Below, piece after piece: positions 22,233 to 34,650 of a DNA stretch of 64,000 nucleotides. A model generated the notes under the pieces. The model made no database searches and had not been told where the DNA came from. It worked only from the letters and a program-made list of their open reading frames with translations. Source of the stretch: Blastomyces gilchristii SLH14081. Lineage: Eukaryota; Ascomycota; Eurotiomycetes; Onygenales; Ajellomycetaceae. Numbering within the stretch: the first letter of the stretch is position 1; each line of letters begins with the position of its first letter. Made by a program: the position numbers and the translations under genes. The DNA lies in the NCBI RefSeq assembly GCF_000003855.2, contig NW_003101660.1, positions 1 through 64,000 of the forward strand, given 5' to 3'.

Positions 22233-25200
22233 AATAGTTCAAAAGATGTTTACATCTGTTACATGATAAAACTAAACATAGATATTGAAGAACATCAGTG
22301 TGAAAATATCTATATATATGAAGTTAATAATCTTGATTATAATCTTATATTAGAACTTGTCTGACTATCTGAACAAGACATCTTATTAGATGCGTGAAAC
22401 AGGAGTTTAATATTCTCTAACAATGATAGAGTTCATAAGAATAACATTTATAAAACTATGAATCTGACACAGATCTCTGTTAATATCTATGAAATACTCA
22501 GAAAAAGAAGTCACTGAAAGAATCACTGATAGCAGAATTATGTATCAATCTATTCTATCAGTCTGACTGATATTAAAAAGACTCTAGAAAAGTTATTCTG
22601 TGTTATAACAACAGATTCTTGTACAAAACTTTCTCAATAATATCATGAATATCTAGATATCTTCTAATAAGAAAATAATGCTACACATCTATCTCTCTTA
22701 TAAGATTCAGAAGTGAATCACCGTATCAAGTTAAAAAAGAAGAATGATAAGAACTCTGAATCATTATAAGACTCTCTTTATAACATGTTCTGAGATAGAC
22801 TTCTTCTTCTTTGAAAGACACTCAATAATCTGTTAAATAAAGAATTCATACACATTAGTAACTCTTTCATCACAGCCTCTATTCTCTTTACAAAGAAACT
22901 AGATGAAGAACTTCAGTTCTGTGTGAATTATTGAGAATTGAACAGATTAATGAAGAAGAACTGTTATTCTTTATCTCTTATCAATGAAACTCTAGCTTAT
23001 ATTAAACAAGCTCAATGATTTACAAAGTTAGATATCATCACTGTGTTTCATAAGATTCACATTACTGAAGAAGATGAGTGACTTACAGCATTCTGAACAT
23101 AATATGATCTCTTTGAATAAGTAGTCACACTCTTTGAACTGACTAACACTCTCAGTATATTTCAGAAGTATATTAACTGAGTACTCTGAGATTTTTCTAA
23201 TGAATTTATATCTGTATATCTTGATGACATTCTCATCTTTACTAATGAATTCAGAAAAGAATATTAAGAATATGTGTGAAAGATATTATAATAGTTATAA
23301 GAAGCAGAACTACTGATAGATATTGACAAGTATGATTTTAAAGTCAAGAGTATTAAATATCTGAGTTTTATTATAGAAGCTAATAAGGAGATTTGAATGA
23401 ATTCTGAGAAAGTCTCTATCATTCTTGAATGAGAAGCTTCATATACTGTGAAAGATGTACAAAGCTTCATCAGATTTACTAACTTCTATTAATGATTTAT
23501 ATGAAACTTCTCAGATATTGTGAGATCACTTACAGAACTCACTAAGAAGAACTCAGTATTTCAGTAATCAGTAAATACTGAAGCTGTATTTATACAGATG
23601 AAGAAAATATTCATCAATATCTCTCTGTTAATAATATTTAACTCTGATCATGAAACAGTTATTGAAGCTGATTTCTCTGACTATGTGATAGAAGAAGTAA
23701 TATTGTAATATAATAATGAAGATGTTCTATAATTATATATCTTCATATCTAAGAAACTGAGTCTCACTGAATGCAATTATGAGATCTATAATAAGAAACT
23801 TCTTACAATTATACACTGTCTAGAAGAATGAGACTCTGAACTCTAAAGTATCTTCAAATTTGAAATAATCACAGATTATAAGAATCTCAAGCACTTTACA
23901 ATTATCTGTAAACTCACTGAATGATAGATATAATAATCTGAATTTCTAAGCTGCTTTCATTTTATAATACACTATCATCTCAGCAGTCAGAACTCAATAA
24001 TAGATGCTCTCTTGTGATGAGAACAAGATATACTGTCTGATATAACAGACATGTACTGAATGAACTGAGAACATCAGCTCTTAGATCTGAAGATATTGAT
24101 TGATTAAGATAGAACAACTCATAACACTATACATACTTCTTTAATTAGAACACTCTCTCTCTGAACTGACACTGATATTAATATCTTCACTTCTTCTACA
24201 CTGAATAAACTGTGATATATAACAGCTCAGACTGATGAACTTCTTCAGACTCTCACTAAAGTAGTATATTAAGAAGTATCTTAATTTTCTTCAGAACTAT
24301 GTATAAGAACTGATATCTCAGAATGTTTAATTAATGATAATAATACTCTACAATTCTGTGAATAATGCTGAGTCTCTTACTCTGAACTCTTATACACTCA
24401 GATAATACAAGAGATACATGATTTATATATAACTGATTATTCAGGCTGTGAATAACTGTATAGAATGATCTTCTGAGAATTCTATTAATCTGAGATATTA
24501 AACAGTATCAGATGCTTTATCTAAAACTGCAACTACTGTTCTTTTATTATCTTATAAAAGAACTGTAGAAAAGATCTACTGAAATCACTTGATATTTCTG
24601 ATAGAATCTAATAAGATGTAGTAATTGACTTTGCTATTAATCTATCTGAGAGTAAAGATTGTAGAAACATTCTGATCATTATTAATTAACTAAGTAAGAA
24701 TATAATATTGAAATCTTGTAATAAGATGAATACTGAATAAGTTACTGAGGCCTTCTTACAGAGTTCATTCTATTGAATGTATGAGTTACTGAGATTAATA
24801 GTATTAATTCAGAGTTATTAATTCATGAGCACTCTCTGAACAAGAATCTGTCAAGTTCTTAAGATTATATATTATCTATCAACTGTCTATCATTCTGAGA
24901 CTGATAATGTATCAGAATAGATAATTGAGACTGTAAAGAATTATCTTTATAAGTTCTATAATTACTTATAAGATAATTGATATAATCTTCTTCTATATAC
25001 AGAGATCACTATCAACAGTTGAGATACTGTTTCAACAGATATAAGTCTGTTCTTTCTTATACATGAATATCATATGAAAGTATTGAATCTTCTAGAGATT
25101 ACACAGTTCACACTGAACTCTCACAGTCTCATTCAAATTGCTGATAATATAGTAATAACACTCTGAGACATCTGTGACTGAGTAGAGATCTTCATGATAA

Positions 25201-25679
25201 TTATGAAATAAGACTAAGAAGATCAAATCAATATCTGATAAGATTTCACAGAGCAGTATAAGATAGAAGATCTTGTATAATTGAATCTTAAGAATATATA
25301 AATCATATATTTATCTTGTACACTAGACTATCATCATATCAGATATAAAGTGATAGAAGTTCTAGATAGTCACAACTACTGTCTTAACACATTATCAGAA
25401 ATTCATGATGTATTTCATACAAGCTTGCTCTGCTGCACTGTTACTGATTCATTTCTCTCTCAGCTGACTTCTGACTGACAGTCATCAGGCATTATAGAAG
25501 AAGATAATGAGCTTGAGTAAGAGATTGAGAATATTCTTAATAAGAGACTCTGCAGCCACAGCTGATAATATCTTATAAAATAAGTCAGTTATAATTAACT
25601 GATCTGAACTCTGAGTTCTGTGTTATCTGAAACAGCAGTTCTTGACTGATGAGAACTGCTTCTGAAAGAAGGGAGCTAA

Positions 25680-26024
25680 TGTGACAGGCTGTGCCTGATC
25701 AATTATATAGACTATTTCATTACACTTCATAGATTCTTCTGTTTCACTCTTGAATATATACACTCTGATTCTCAGTCATTTCTGATTGCTGATTCTCAGT
25801 CATTACAAACATGTATGTTCTGATCACTGATTCTCAGCTGCTACAAATGCATGTATATTCTTCCGCTCTGAAGCTTCACTGCGTACATTATCACATATGC
25901 ATATAAATATTCATCTCAATTGCTGATTCTTGTACTTTCTCTTTCTTTTCTCTCTAACGTTTTTCTCTTTGTTATATAAGACCTATCAATATTATATCAA
26001 TCTATTCGGCGTAGGCCTCTTACA
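25680..26024 (+). repeat. 3' LTR of element 3
   Basis: 345 bp, the same length as its partner at 12961 but more mutated (TGTGACAGGCTGTGCC against TGTAGCGGGCTGCGCC). It ends in GGCGTAGGCCTCTTACA. The sequence after 26024 is the continuation of element 2. Confidence 0.92.
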
Positions 26025-28497
26025 TAATATAATAATAAAGATGTCTTATAATCATGCATCTTTATGTTTAAGAAACTAAGTCTCACTGAATACAATTATA
26101 AGATCTATGATAAAGAACTTTTTATAATTATATACTATCTAGAAGAATGAGACTCTGAACTTTAAAACATCTTCAAATTTGAGATAATTACAGATCATGA
26201 GAATTTCAAGTACTTTATAACTATCTGTAAACTTACTGAATAATAGATATAATTATCTGAGTTCTTAAGCTGCTTTCATTTTACAATACACTACTGTTCT
26301 GACAGTCAGAACTCAATGACAGATACTCTCTTATAATAAGAGCAAGATATATCATTCAATGTAATAGATACTTATTGAATGAATTGAGAGTATCAGCTCT
26401 TGAATCTGAAGATATTAGTTAATCAAGATAAAACAGTTCATGACACTATATACACTTCTTTAATTAGAACTGTCACTGATATCTCAACTTCTTCTGAATC
26501 TATACTAGATGAACTATAATATACAGCAGCTCAAACTGATGAACTTCTTTAAACACTTACTGAAGCAGTATAACAAGAGACACTCTGATTTCTTTCAGAA
26601 CTATGTATAAGAACTGACATCTCAGAATATTCAATTGATGATAATAACACTCTATAATTTCATGAATGACACTGAGTCTCTCACTCTGAACTCTTATACA
26701 TCTAAATAATACAAGAGATGCATAATTCATGTATGACTAGACTGACCGTGTGACCGTGTCTGAGACCAGAATCAGATTTTTTGATAGTCTTATTATCAAT
26801 TTAACTGATCTCATTACACAGTTTTAACATTAGATAGTAGTCTTATACTGTCTCAGTGAGACTTACTGTCTACTCTTATTACATTTTTCAAATGAGATCA
26901 TGATTTTCACTTCTCAATTTAAATTATTTTTATTACTTTAAATGACTTTAAATCTTATTTGAGTATTATCAAAAAGTGTTACTTTTTAAAAAATTAAAAA
27001 TAGTTTAAAAAAAACCTTAAAATGTCTAAAAATAGTAACTTAATGCCAAGAATAAGACTAAATGAGATTAAATGAGATCACTTTCTCATTTTTTTCAAGT
27101 CATGATTTCATTTTAAGATCTGATATATAGTCACTTTGCATGTTTTTTTGATGACTAGTCCCAGCAGAATTCATGTTAAGAAATGTATGAGATCAGATCA
27201 AATGAAACCAAATGTGAAATTTATAGTTCCGGCGGTCAGTCTATATATGACTGATTATTCAGACTGTGAATAACTGTACTGAATAATCTCTTAAGAATTC
27301 TACTGATCTGAGATATTAAACAGTATCAGATGTTTTATTCAAAACTCTAATCATTATTCTTTTATTATCTTATAAAAGAACTGTAGAAAAGATCTGCTGA
27401 AATCACTCAATATCTCTGATAGAATCTGATAAGATGTGATAATTAACTTCACTATTAATCTCTTTAAGAGTAAGAATTGTAGAAACATTCTGATCATTAT
27501 AAATTGATTAAATAAAGATATAATATTAAAATCTTGTAATAAGATAAATATTAAATAAGTTACTAAAGCTTTTCTACAGAGTCTGTTCTACTGAATACAT
27601 GAATTACTGAGATCTGTAGTATTGAATCAGAGTTATCAATTTATAAGTACTCTCTAAACAAGAATCTGTCAAGTTCTTAAGATTATATATTATTTGTTAA
27701 CTGTCTATCATTCTGAGACTGATAATATATCAGAACAGATAATTCAGACTATAAAGAATTATCTTTATAAGTTTTATAATCACTTATAAGATAATTAGTA
27801 TGATCTTCTTCTACATACAGAGATCACTATTAATGATTGAGATGCTGTTTTAACAGATATAAGTCTGTTCTTTCTTATATACAGATATTATATAAAAGTG
27901 TTAAATCTTCTAGTAATTACACAGTTCACACTAAATCTCTGTAGTCTGATTCAGATTACTGATAATATAGTAATGAAGCTCTGAGATATCTGTAACTAAG
28001 CAGAAGTTTTTATAGCAAGTGTTAAACAGAATCAAGAAAATCAAGTTAATATCTGATAAGATTCTGTAAAGCGGTATAAGATAGAAGATCTTATGTAATT
28101 AAATCTTAAAAATATACAGATCACACACTTATCTTGTACACTGAATTACTGCTATATTAAGTATAAAGTGATAGAAGTTGTAGATAGTCATAACTACTAT
28201 CTTAACACATTATCAGAGATTCATGATGTCTTTTACACAAGCTTACTCTGTTATGTTATCACTGACTCATTTTCTTCTCAACTGACTTCTGACTGACAGC
28301 TGTCAGAGATCATAGAAAAAGATAATAAGCTTGAGTAAGAGATTAAGAATATTCTCAATAAGAGACTCTGTGATTATAACTGATAATATCTTATAAAATA
28401 AGTTAGTTATAATTAACTGATCTGAACTCTGAGCTCTGTATTATCTGAAACAGTGACTCTTAACTGATAAGAACTGCTTCTGAAAAGAGAGAGCTAA
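26025..28497 (+). pseudogene. Element 2 pol, 3' half (RNase H, integrase, chromodomain remnants)
   Basis: This resumes the sequence cut at 12960 and aligns with 23700-25679 of element 3 along its whole length, apart from the MITE insertion at 26738-27243. Near 28330-28420 the frame reads EIKNILNKRLC and YLIK followed by stops, the chromodomain segment. No open frame of useful size remains. Confidence 0.78.
26738..27243 (-). mobile_element. hAT-like MITE, copy 3 (506 bp, inverted)
   Basis: Inverted relative to copies 1 and 2. The ends are TAGACTGACCGTGTGACCG and CCGGCGGTCAGTCTA. The flanking octamers TGTATGAC (26730-26737) and TATATGAC (27244-27251) differ by one G/A transition, as expected for a mutated 8-bp duplication. 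The insertion lies in integrase-side sequence of element 2; element 3 has the empty site near 24423-24435 (ATTTATATATAACTGATTA). Confidence 0.92.
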
Positions 28498-28791
28498 TGT
28501 AACAGGCTGCGCCTGATCAATTATATACACTATTTTATTACACTTTACAGATTTCTACTACTTCAATTCTCAGTCATCAATTCTCAGTCATTAATTCTCA
28601 GTTAAAAACCTACAGAACTTCTATTCTTTCACTCTGAAGTTTCACTGTGTATATTATTATATATGTATATAAATATTCACTCTGATTGCTGATTTCTACA
28701 TTTTCTCTTTCTTTCCTTCTCTAATATTTTTCACTTTGTTATATAAGATCTATAAATATTATACTGATCTATTCGGCGTAGACCTCTTATA
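28498..28791 (+). repeat. 3' LTR of element 2
   Basis: 294-bp LTR, start TGTAACAGGCTGCGCC, end CTCTTATA. Its middle carries a short tandem run (TTCTCAGTCATCAATTCTCA) instead of the longer tandem units of element 3. It is followed by CTTTC, the right target duplication. Confidence 0.9.
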
Positions 28792-29151
28792 CTTTCAGCT
28801 ATTAATCTCAGTATTTCAGTCTATTAATTAACTGTTACAGTCTTACTTATACTAATTATCTATTAAAAGTATTTAAGTCTTATCTTATCTAAATTCTTAC
28901 TAGATCTGAAATATTCTAATCAGATAATTTTTAAATTTTAATTCTCTGAAAGTAAGTATTTAGAGTGAGAGAAATAAGATCTGATTAGTTAAGCTTAATA
29001 ATAATTCACTATTCTGTAAATATTCTAGATCTTAATTACTTTAGTACTCTAGTACTAATCTAACTTAAAGTATCTGAGAGTCTGAGACACTGTTAACTTG
29101 AAAATTAATGATAATTAATATCTGAGAATCTCTGAAATGAATATTTTAAGC

Positions 29152-29685
29152 TGTAACATGACGGAACTGAAGCAGTGACTAGTTAGTAGTATTACATAGA
29201 GATAGTTGTTTAAAAAGCTGTATAAGTGAGCTTAACTATCTTACTTGAATAGTGAGCTCATAGGCTACAGAGTTATTGCAAGAATATCACAGATATGATA
29301 CTTAGTATACTAAGAAGATTGTATAAGACATGCAGTAACTCTTATATATATTTCAGTCAGAGAAAAAATGAATTACTGACTTCTTTGATAAGAAGTCAGC
29401 ATCTAGTTATTCTATATAGATAATGAGTGAATACTCTTCTTTCATTTCATAAGTAAGAATAGCTAGAGTGATATCTCAGTAGTATCTCACTATTAAGAAA
29501 AAGTAATCTGCTGATCTTGTATAGAAGCAGAGTTTTTATATTTATTAATCAGATCTTTCTATGATATATCTGAATAATATTATAGAGTGATTGAAAACCA
29601 GTTCAGATAGAATGAAATTATTTATATAAAAGTAATAAGCTGTGTAAAACTGCTGTAAGGTCTTGACACAGTCAGAGATGTAATA
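29152..29685 (-). repeat. 3' LTR of element 5
   Basis: 534 bp, start TGTAACATGACGGAACTG on the plus strand. It is mutated at the other end (GACACAGTCAGAGATGTAATA). On the minus strand a purine tract (AAAGAGAAGAAT) precedes it. Confidence 0.9.
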
Positions 29686-30154
29686 ATATTCTTCTCTTTA
29701 AAAGTATAGTTCTAATGTTCTCAAGATTACTGAATTAGAAATTATCTTTGTTATATAGCAATGATTATCAATCAATTAACAGTGTATATACTATATAAAG
29801 AAATAGATGAGTTTTTCTGCTAACTGTATAGATCTTTCTTTTCTCATCTTCATTCAAATTAAACATATAATAAGTGAGTTTCTTATATATCAATTTGAAA
29901 TGTGAAAAACATAGTTAATAAGTAACTTACAGATCTCTTATTATATTCTGTTCTATATATAAAATTCTCTACAAAAGTGATATATTTTAGAGACAAAGTT
30001 AACAGTAGTGATAGAATTTTTTGAAAAGATTCTCTCTCTTATAAAACATTTTTCTTCTTCTTCTCTCAATTGTAATAGTGAGTGTATGAGAGTATCATTC
30101 TTGAAGAATAATAAAGAGTGTATTCTGATATTTTCTAGTAAGTAATAAATGTCT

Positions 30155-30511
30155 TCATAATATGGCTGCAGTCTCTGTGACTGCTAAGAAAGTCAGATTG
30201 AAAATGAAGACAGCAGTATTAATAAGCTGTGAGAGTACTACTCTTATTATCACATCTTCCCTCTCTTCTGCATCTCTTGCAGTTGCAGTGATAGTAGCTA
30301 TATCTTGCAGTGAGATGTCATTTCTTCTGCTAGCTGATTTATCTGTGTCTGATCTATTCTCTGCTCTCTTTATCATCATTGCAATACTGCCTCTCTTCTC
30401 AGTCAACATGATGATATATGACCCTGTGTGATCATTCAGAGAGAAACTCAGAAAGAGCTTGATTTCAGAAACAGTGACTCTGAGAAGCTTAATCTGTAGT
30501 TTCTCTCTCAC
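30155..30511 (-). other. Unidentified open stretch in the 3' part of element 5
   Basis: This segment is open on both strands: 118 codons on the minus strand (the pol strand; it starts MREKLQIKLLRVTVSE and is rich in charged residues, e.g. DTDKSASRRND and ATARDAEEREDV) and 89 codons on the plus strand at 30162-30431 (hydrophobic). A further plus-strand open piece follows at 30546-30752 with CCICNNN. It lies between the chromodomain and the 3' LTR. Neither strand is recognised. Its survival as an open frame amid heavy decay is notable but may be chance, because stop-generating contexts are few there. Confidence 0.3.
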
Positions 30512-31524
30512 AGCATGTCTGAGCCCTGCTTAGAATACTGCTAAGTTGAGTCTGCAGAATTCTATAATTTCTTTATCTTCTCTCTGTGAGAAGGCTTCAG
30601 TGCAGTCTTTGACTGATATTATTACTTATCTACACTATATTAAGCAGCTGAAGAAGAAGAGAATTTTATACACTTATCTCTTCTCTTACTCTTATTATTT
30701 CTGTTGTATCTGTAATAATAACTTCTATCTCTCTGTAAGTATTATCTCATAGAAAGATATTATATCAGCTCTGATAAGAAGCTCAGATACTCAAGCAGTA
30801 CAGAGTAAGAGTCTTGAAACTTTAAGTATTAATAGATTCTATTAAGACTGAGAAGATCTCTCTTACTCATCTATAAAAGAAGATGAAAGTATAAATCTCT
30901 GAGATGAAAAAACATCTCAGAATAACTGATCTTAAGAAGAGATTAGTCAGCACTGTTATTAAAAGTACTATAAAGATCAATTACTAATTAAAGAGAATCT
31001 CACTTCAATTAAAGCAGATAACTGAGATACTTTATAAATTAATAAGTTAATACTTTAAGTATCTCTTATACTCTTCTATAGCATGCTTCTCTGCAGTGCT
31101 GCAGTACTAACTTCTTAGCAGATAAAGATACTGATATCAGAGACTTTAACAGTGAAGAATGAGTTTGATAAGAGTGTAATTATTAATAAGTAGACTCTGA
31201 TCTCTCTTTTTACTTTTTCAGTGAGCTGCAGTTCTATTAGAATAGTAGTAATCTGTGAGTCAATAATATTAATCTTTTTATTAATTTCAAATATCTCTTT
31301 TCTCTAACTACTTCAGGAATTTTACACTTATATAGTCTTATTAAACTTCTAAAAAATTCTTTGAGAGAAAATAGAAGAAGAGTGCTACAGAGCTTATAAG
31401 ATATCAGCTTATTATTATAAGATTATCTCTAAAAATTCTTTAAGAAAAAATAAGAAGTCTTAAGTAGTATTTCTTACTTAATATCTCTGATATATAATAG
31501 AGCAGTCTTTACTAGCTATCTTAT

Positions 31525-34500
31525 AGCTTACAATCTCTTTCTCAGTATTTTTCAAATACTTAAGTGATTCTCATGAATTCTCTGATAATGAATAATCTTC
31601 TCATTTTATAAGATATTGAAGCTTATTATAATATATTCACTTATTTAATATTTTCTTTATAAGATATTCAGTATTACTCTCAATCTTAATATTATCTAAC
31701 TGAGACAGCTCTGTCTCAGAACATTACTTATAGAGCTTTAAATAGAAAATATAAAAAATAGAATAAATTGATTTCAATTCTATGAGTAATTTCAACTTAT
31801 ATATCTGTTTATTCATTACTCTTATTACTGAGAAAGATTCTAGTCACTACTTACTGAGCTTCTTATACAGTTTTATTATCTTAATATTCTTTGCTGAAAG
31901 TAGTACTTAATCTTCTATTAAGAACTTCATTGAAAGATGTTTTTAATTATAGTATTTTATCTGCTACTTCTAAGTATAGTAGATACTTTTTATCATCTTC
32001 TTATAAATTTTATTTAAAAGTTTCAATCTCACTTTTACTTCTAATACTGAGAGATACTCTGTTCTCTGTATCTGTTTAATATTCTGACTGTCTATTTCTC
32101 TCTTTAAAATATTATTCATAATATCACTGAATAATAAAGAATTATATTTATAATAAGTATAGAAAGAAGATATCTTTAAGATTGCATTCTTTGCATTATT
32201 ATATATAAACTTAGTAGTTAGAAGATATTTGAGTCAATCATTCTAATAATATAAACAGAATACTTAAAAATACTGTTCTAGTATCTGATTCTGATGTTCA
32301 GTCTGATTATCTGTCTGCAGATGAAAAGCAGTACTGAGAAGATATCTTATTATAAGATGATAGTAAAAAGCTGATCAGTATTTACTAATGAAGAGAAATT
32401 CTTAATCTGTTATTAATAATTTTAAAGTACTGTGATTATAAATGATAATATCTAAAAATAGATTAGTTAATTCAGAGGCTTTAATCTTTTTATAAGTAGA
32501 AATATATCTAGTCAACTTTATAAAGTAATTAATAATGATTAAAATTGAGTTATATTCTTTAACTCTTATTAACTTCAGCAGATCAATTATGAAATTCATT
32601 GATAGATTCTATTATAAGCTCTTTGAAACAGACAGTGATATCAACTTATTATATTACTTATACTGTGAAATCTTTATTCTTTAATAGATATTATAAGTCT
32701 TAATATACTCTTTAATATCTGCTCAGAGCTTGTTTTAAATATATTTATATTTTAGAAGTTTCTCAGTCTTCTCTAATCTGAAGTGCTCTATATAGAAATT
32801 ATTATAATAAATTCTTAATAACTTCTAACACACTGCTCTACTATAAGAGATGAAGACTGAATTATTCAGTAGTAGAAGTTCATATTCTTCTAGTTATCAG
32901 TGACTTGATTTCTTAGTAACACTGTTCTACTCAGAGTCTATCTCTTTTAAGTTCAAACTGAATTCTTTCTTCTTCAACTTCTGAATTTAAGCTGTAGTAG
33001 AGATATTCTTCTTCTATAACTTATTAATAAATTTTAAAAGTAGTCAGATTGAAAGATTGTAGACTGTTTCATTCTTTATTAATTTAATAATTATAAGATA
33101 TAATATGAGAAGCTCATGATCTTCAGTGTTAGTTCTCTGCAGAGACTCAGATTTTCTTTCATCTTCTATACTGAGTTATACAGCTGTTTTATCAGCACTG
33201 TTTTTAAGCTTCAGAGAATCTCAATCTTCTACAGTCAGCTTCTTCTGCAGTGATAACAGAGGTTCTTTTATAGAATTCTTCTCTATATTAATAATATTAT
33301 AATCAGACTGTCTAGACAGTGTGTTAATAAGATTAAGCTGATCTAAATAGTATCAGATATAGAAATTATACTCTGAAAGTAGCTCTGCTCATCTGACTTA
33401 ACATTCTATCAAGCTCTTTGTTATTAAGAAGTAACACAGATTTATATAATCAGTGAGAACTTACACTGAGTACTTACTACTCTGAAGATAATATTATCAG
33501 ATCTTAAAGAATTCAATAATTACTAACATCTTCTAATTATAAGTATTATATCTTCTCTGTATAAGTAATAACTTCTTGAAGAAGAAGATCACTGATCTTT
33601 ATTCATAGTATCTTATAGACTCTGTGAAAAAGTCTTCTTTTACAGATAATTTATTTTCTGTTTTCTCAGAGATAATTATTCTCTGATTCTTTTAATATTG
33701 AAAGATCTTCAGTATTAACTGTGAAAAGATTTCATAGATTTCATTTCTAAATACATCAGTCTCACACTGACTGAGTAAGTCAGAATTAAAGTGATTCAGT
33801 ACTATAATATCTATAAAAGCTTATTTCAATTCAGTAAACATCTGCACAGTATCTTGAGTGAGAGTAAACAGTCTCATTTTTCTGTCTTTCACACTTCTCT
33901 TTAACAGATCTGTAAGGAGAACAGTAATCTATAAATATATATAGATAAATCATCTGTAGAAATTTACAAATTCTAGAAATATCTGCATCTTATAGTATAT
34001 CTGCAGCATCAGTCAGTTCTTAATAATAAAGACTCAGCTTCTGTTCATTGAAATACTGTTCATCTCAATAATATAACTTAAGAAATCAATTTTCTGCATG
34101 TAGAATGAGTATTTTTCAGTATTTATATAAAGTTAATACTATCTTAAGTGACTTAATACTTTTTAAACATAAGTATCATATTCTTTCTCTGATTTCAAGA
34201 AGATTAGAATATCATTCAGATATACTATATAGAAGATGTTAACAAGACTCTGCAGTGTCTTATTTATATAGATCTGAAAGATGACTGAAGCATTATAAAG
34301 ATTAAAAGATAAGACAAGATATTTAAAATTACTGTACTTAGTATAAAAAGCTGTTTTTCAAACATCATCTTTGTTAATTCTGATTCTATAATAGATATTC
34401 TATATATTAATCTTTGAGAATATCTTTACTTCAGATAATTGATCAATCATCTTATTAATCAATGATAATGAATAGTAATTCTTAACTGTTATCTTATTAA

Positions 34501-34650
34501 GACCTCTGTAGTCTATGCATAGACATAGTCTATTATTCTTCTTAGATATAAAGAGTATAGATATCTCTGCTGAACTCTTTAATAAGTGTATTCAGTTCTT
34601 TGATTACACTTCTTCAAGATATTTACACAGAATATTCAATTTCTTTACAG
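31525..34650 (-). pseudogene. Degraded family C pol (RT, integrase, chromodomain)
   Basis: On the minus strand, RT shows NKITVKNYYSLSLINKMID, KYLVLSFNLYNASVIFQ and VYLNDILIF (YLDD to YLND) between about 34520 and 34190. The open piece 32402-32599 is the integrase core: MNFIIDLLKLI, NSILIIINYFIKLTRYI, and LITD at its end, matching the D-x-I-x-D-L-P, D-R-F-T-K and S-D-R-G blocks with substitutions. Near 31690-31540 the frame reads EYLIKKILNK, IYYNKLQYLIK and LKYLKNTEKEIVSY, a chromodomain with Trp and Gly positions turned to stops or charged residues. Confidence 0.83.

Larger units (their letters stand above)
14815..25640 (+). pseudogene. Degraded family A pol of element 3 (interrupted by element 4)
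   Basis: Protease begins near 14815 (ATGAATATAATTCTTATATC, matching the N-terminus of the other two copies). It is cut at 14979 and resumes at 22233. RT follows at about 22800-23260, with TKLDIITVFHKI, ITEEDE, LFELTNTLSIFQKYIN and SVYLDDILIF. These are the usual TKLD-x-R-x-A-F-H, F-G-L-x-N-A-P and Y-x-D-D blocks of Gypsy RT. Integrase-like sequence continues to about 25400, and EIENILNKR then YLIK near 25513-25600 marks a chromodomain. Stops throughout; not functional. Confidence 0.82.
12961..26024 (+). mobile_element. Element 3: family A Gypsy/chromovirus nested in element 2, split by element 4
   Basis: LTRs of equal length (345 bp) lie at 12961-13305 and 25680-26024. The inside runs 13306-14979 and resumes at 22233. 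Flanks are GTATA (12956-12960) and TAATA (26025-26029). The uninterrupted homologous sequence reads ATTGTAATATAATAATG, so a TAATA duplication with one base lost on the left would fit. Without element 4 the element is about 5.8 kb. Coding is plus-strand: protease split at 14979/22233, RT with VYLDDILIF near 23215-23240, chromodomain near 25513-25640. Confidence 0.9.
9076..28791 (+). mobile_element. Element 2: family A Gypsy/chromovirus split by a nested element and two MITEs
   Basis: The 5' LTR is 9076-9357 and the 3' LTR 28498-28791. The flanking pentamers TTTTC (9071-9075) and CTTTC (28792-28796) differ by one C/T transition, consistent with a mutated target duplication. The internal part runs 9358-12960 and resumes at 26025. 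It is broken by element 3 (12961-26024) within the RNase H region, and by MITEs at 11886-12391 (RT) and 26738-27243 (integrase-side sequence). Removing these leaves a family A element of about 5.6 kb, as for element 1. Coding is on the plus strand and is full of stops. Confidence 0.9.
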
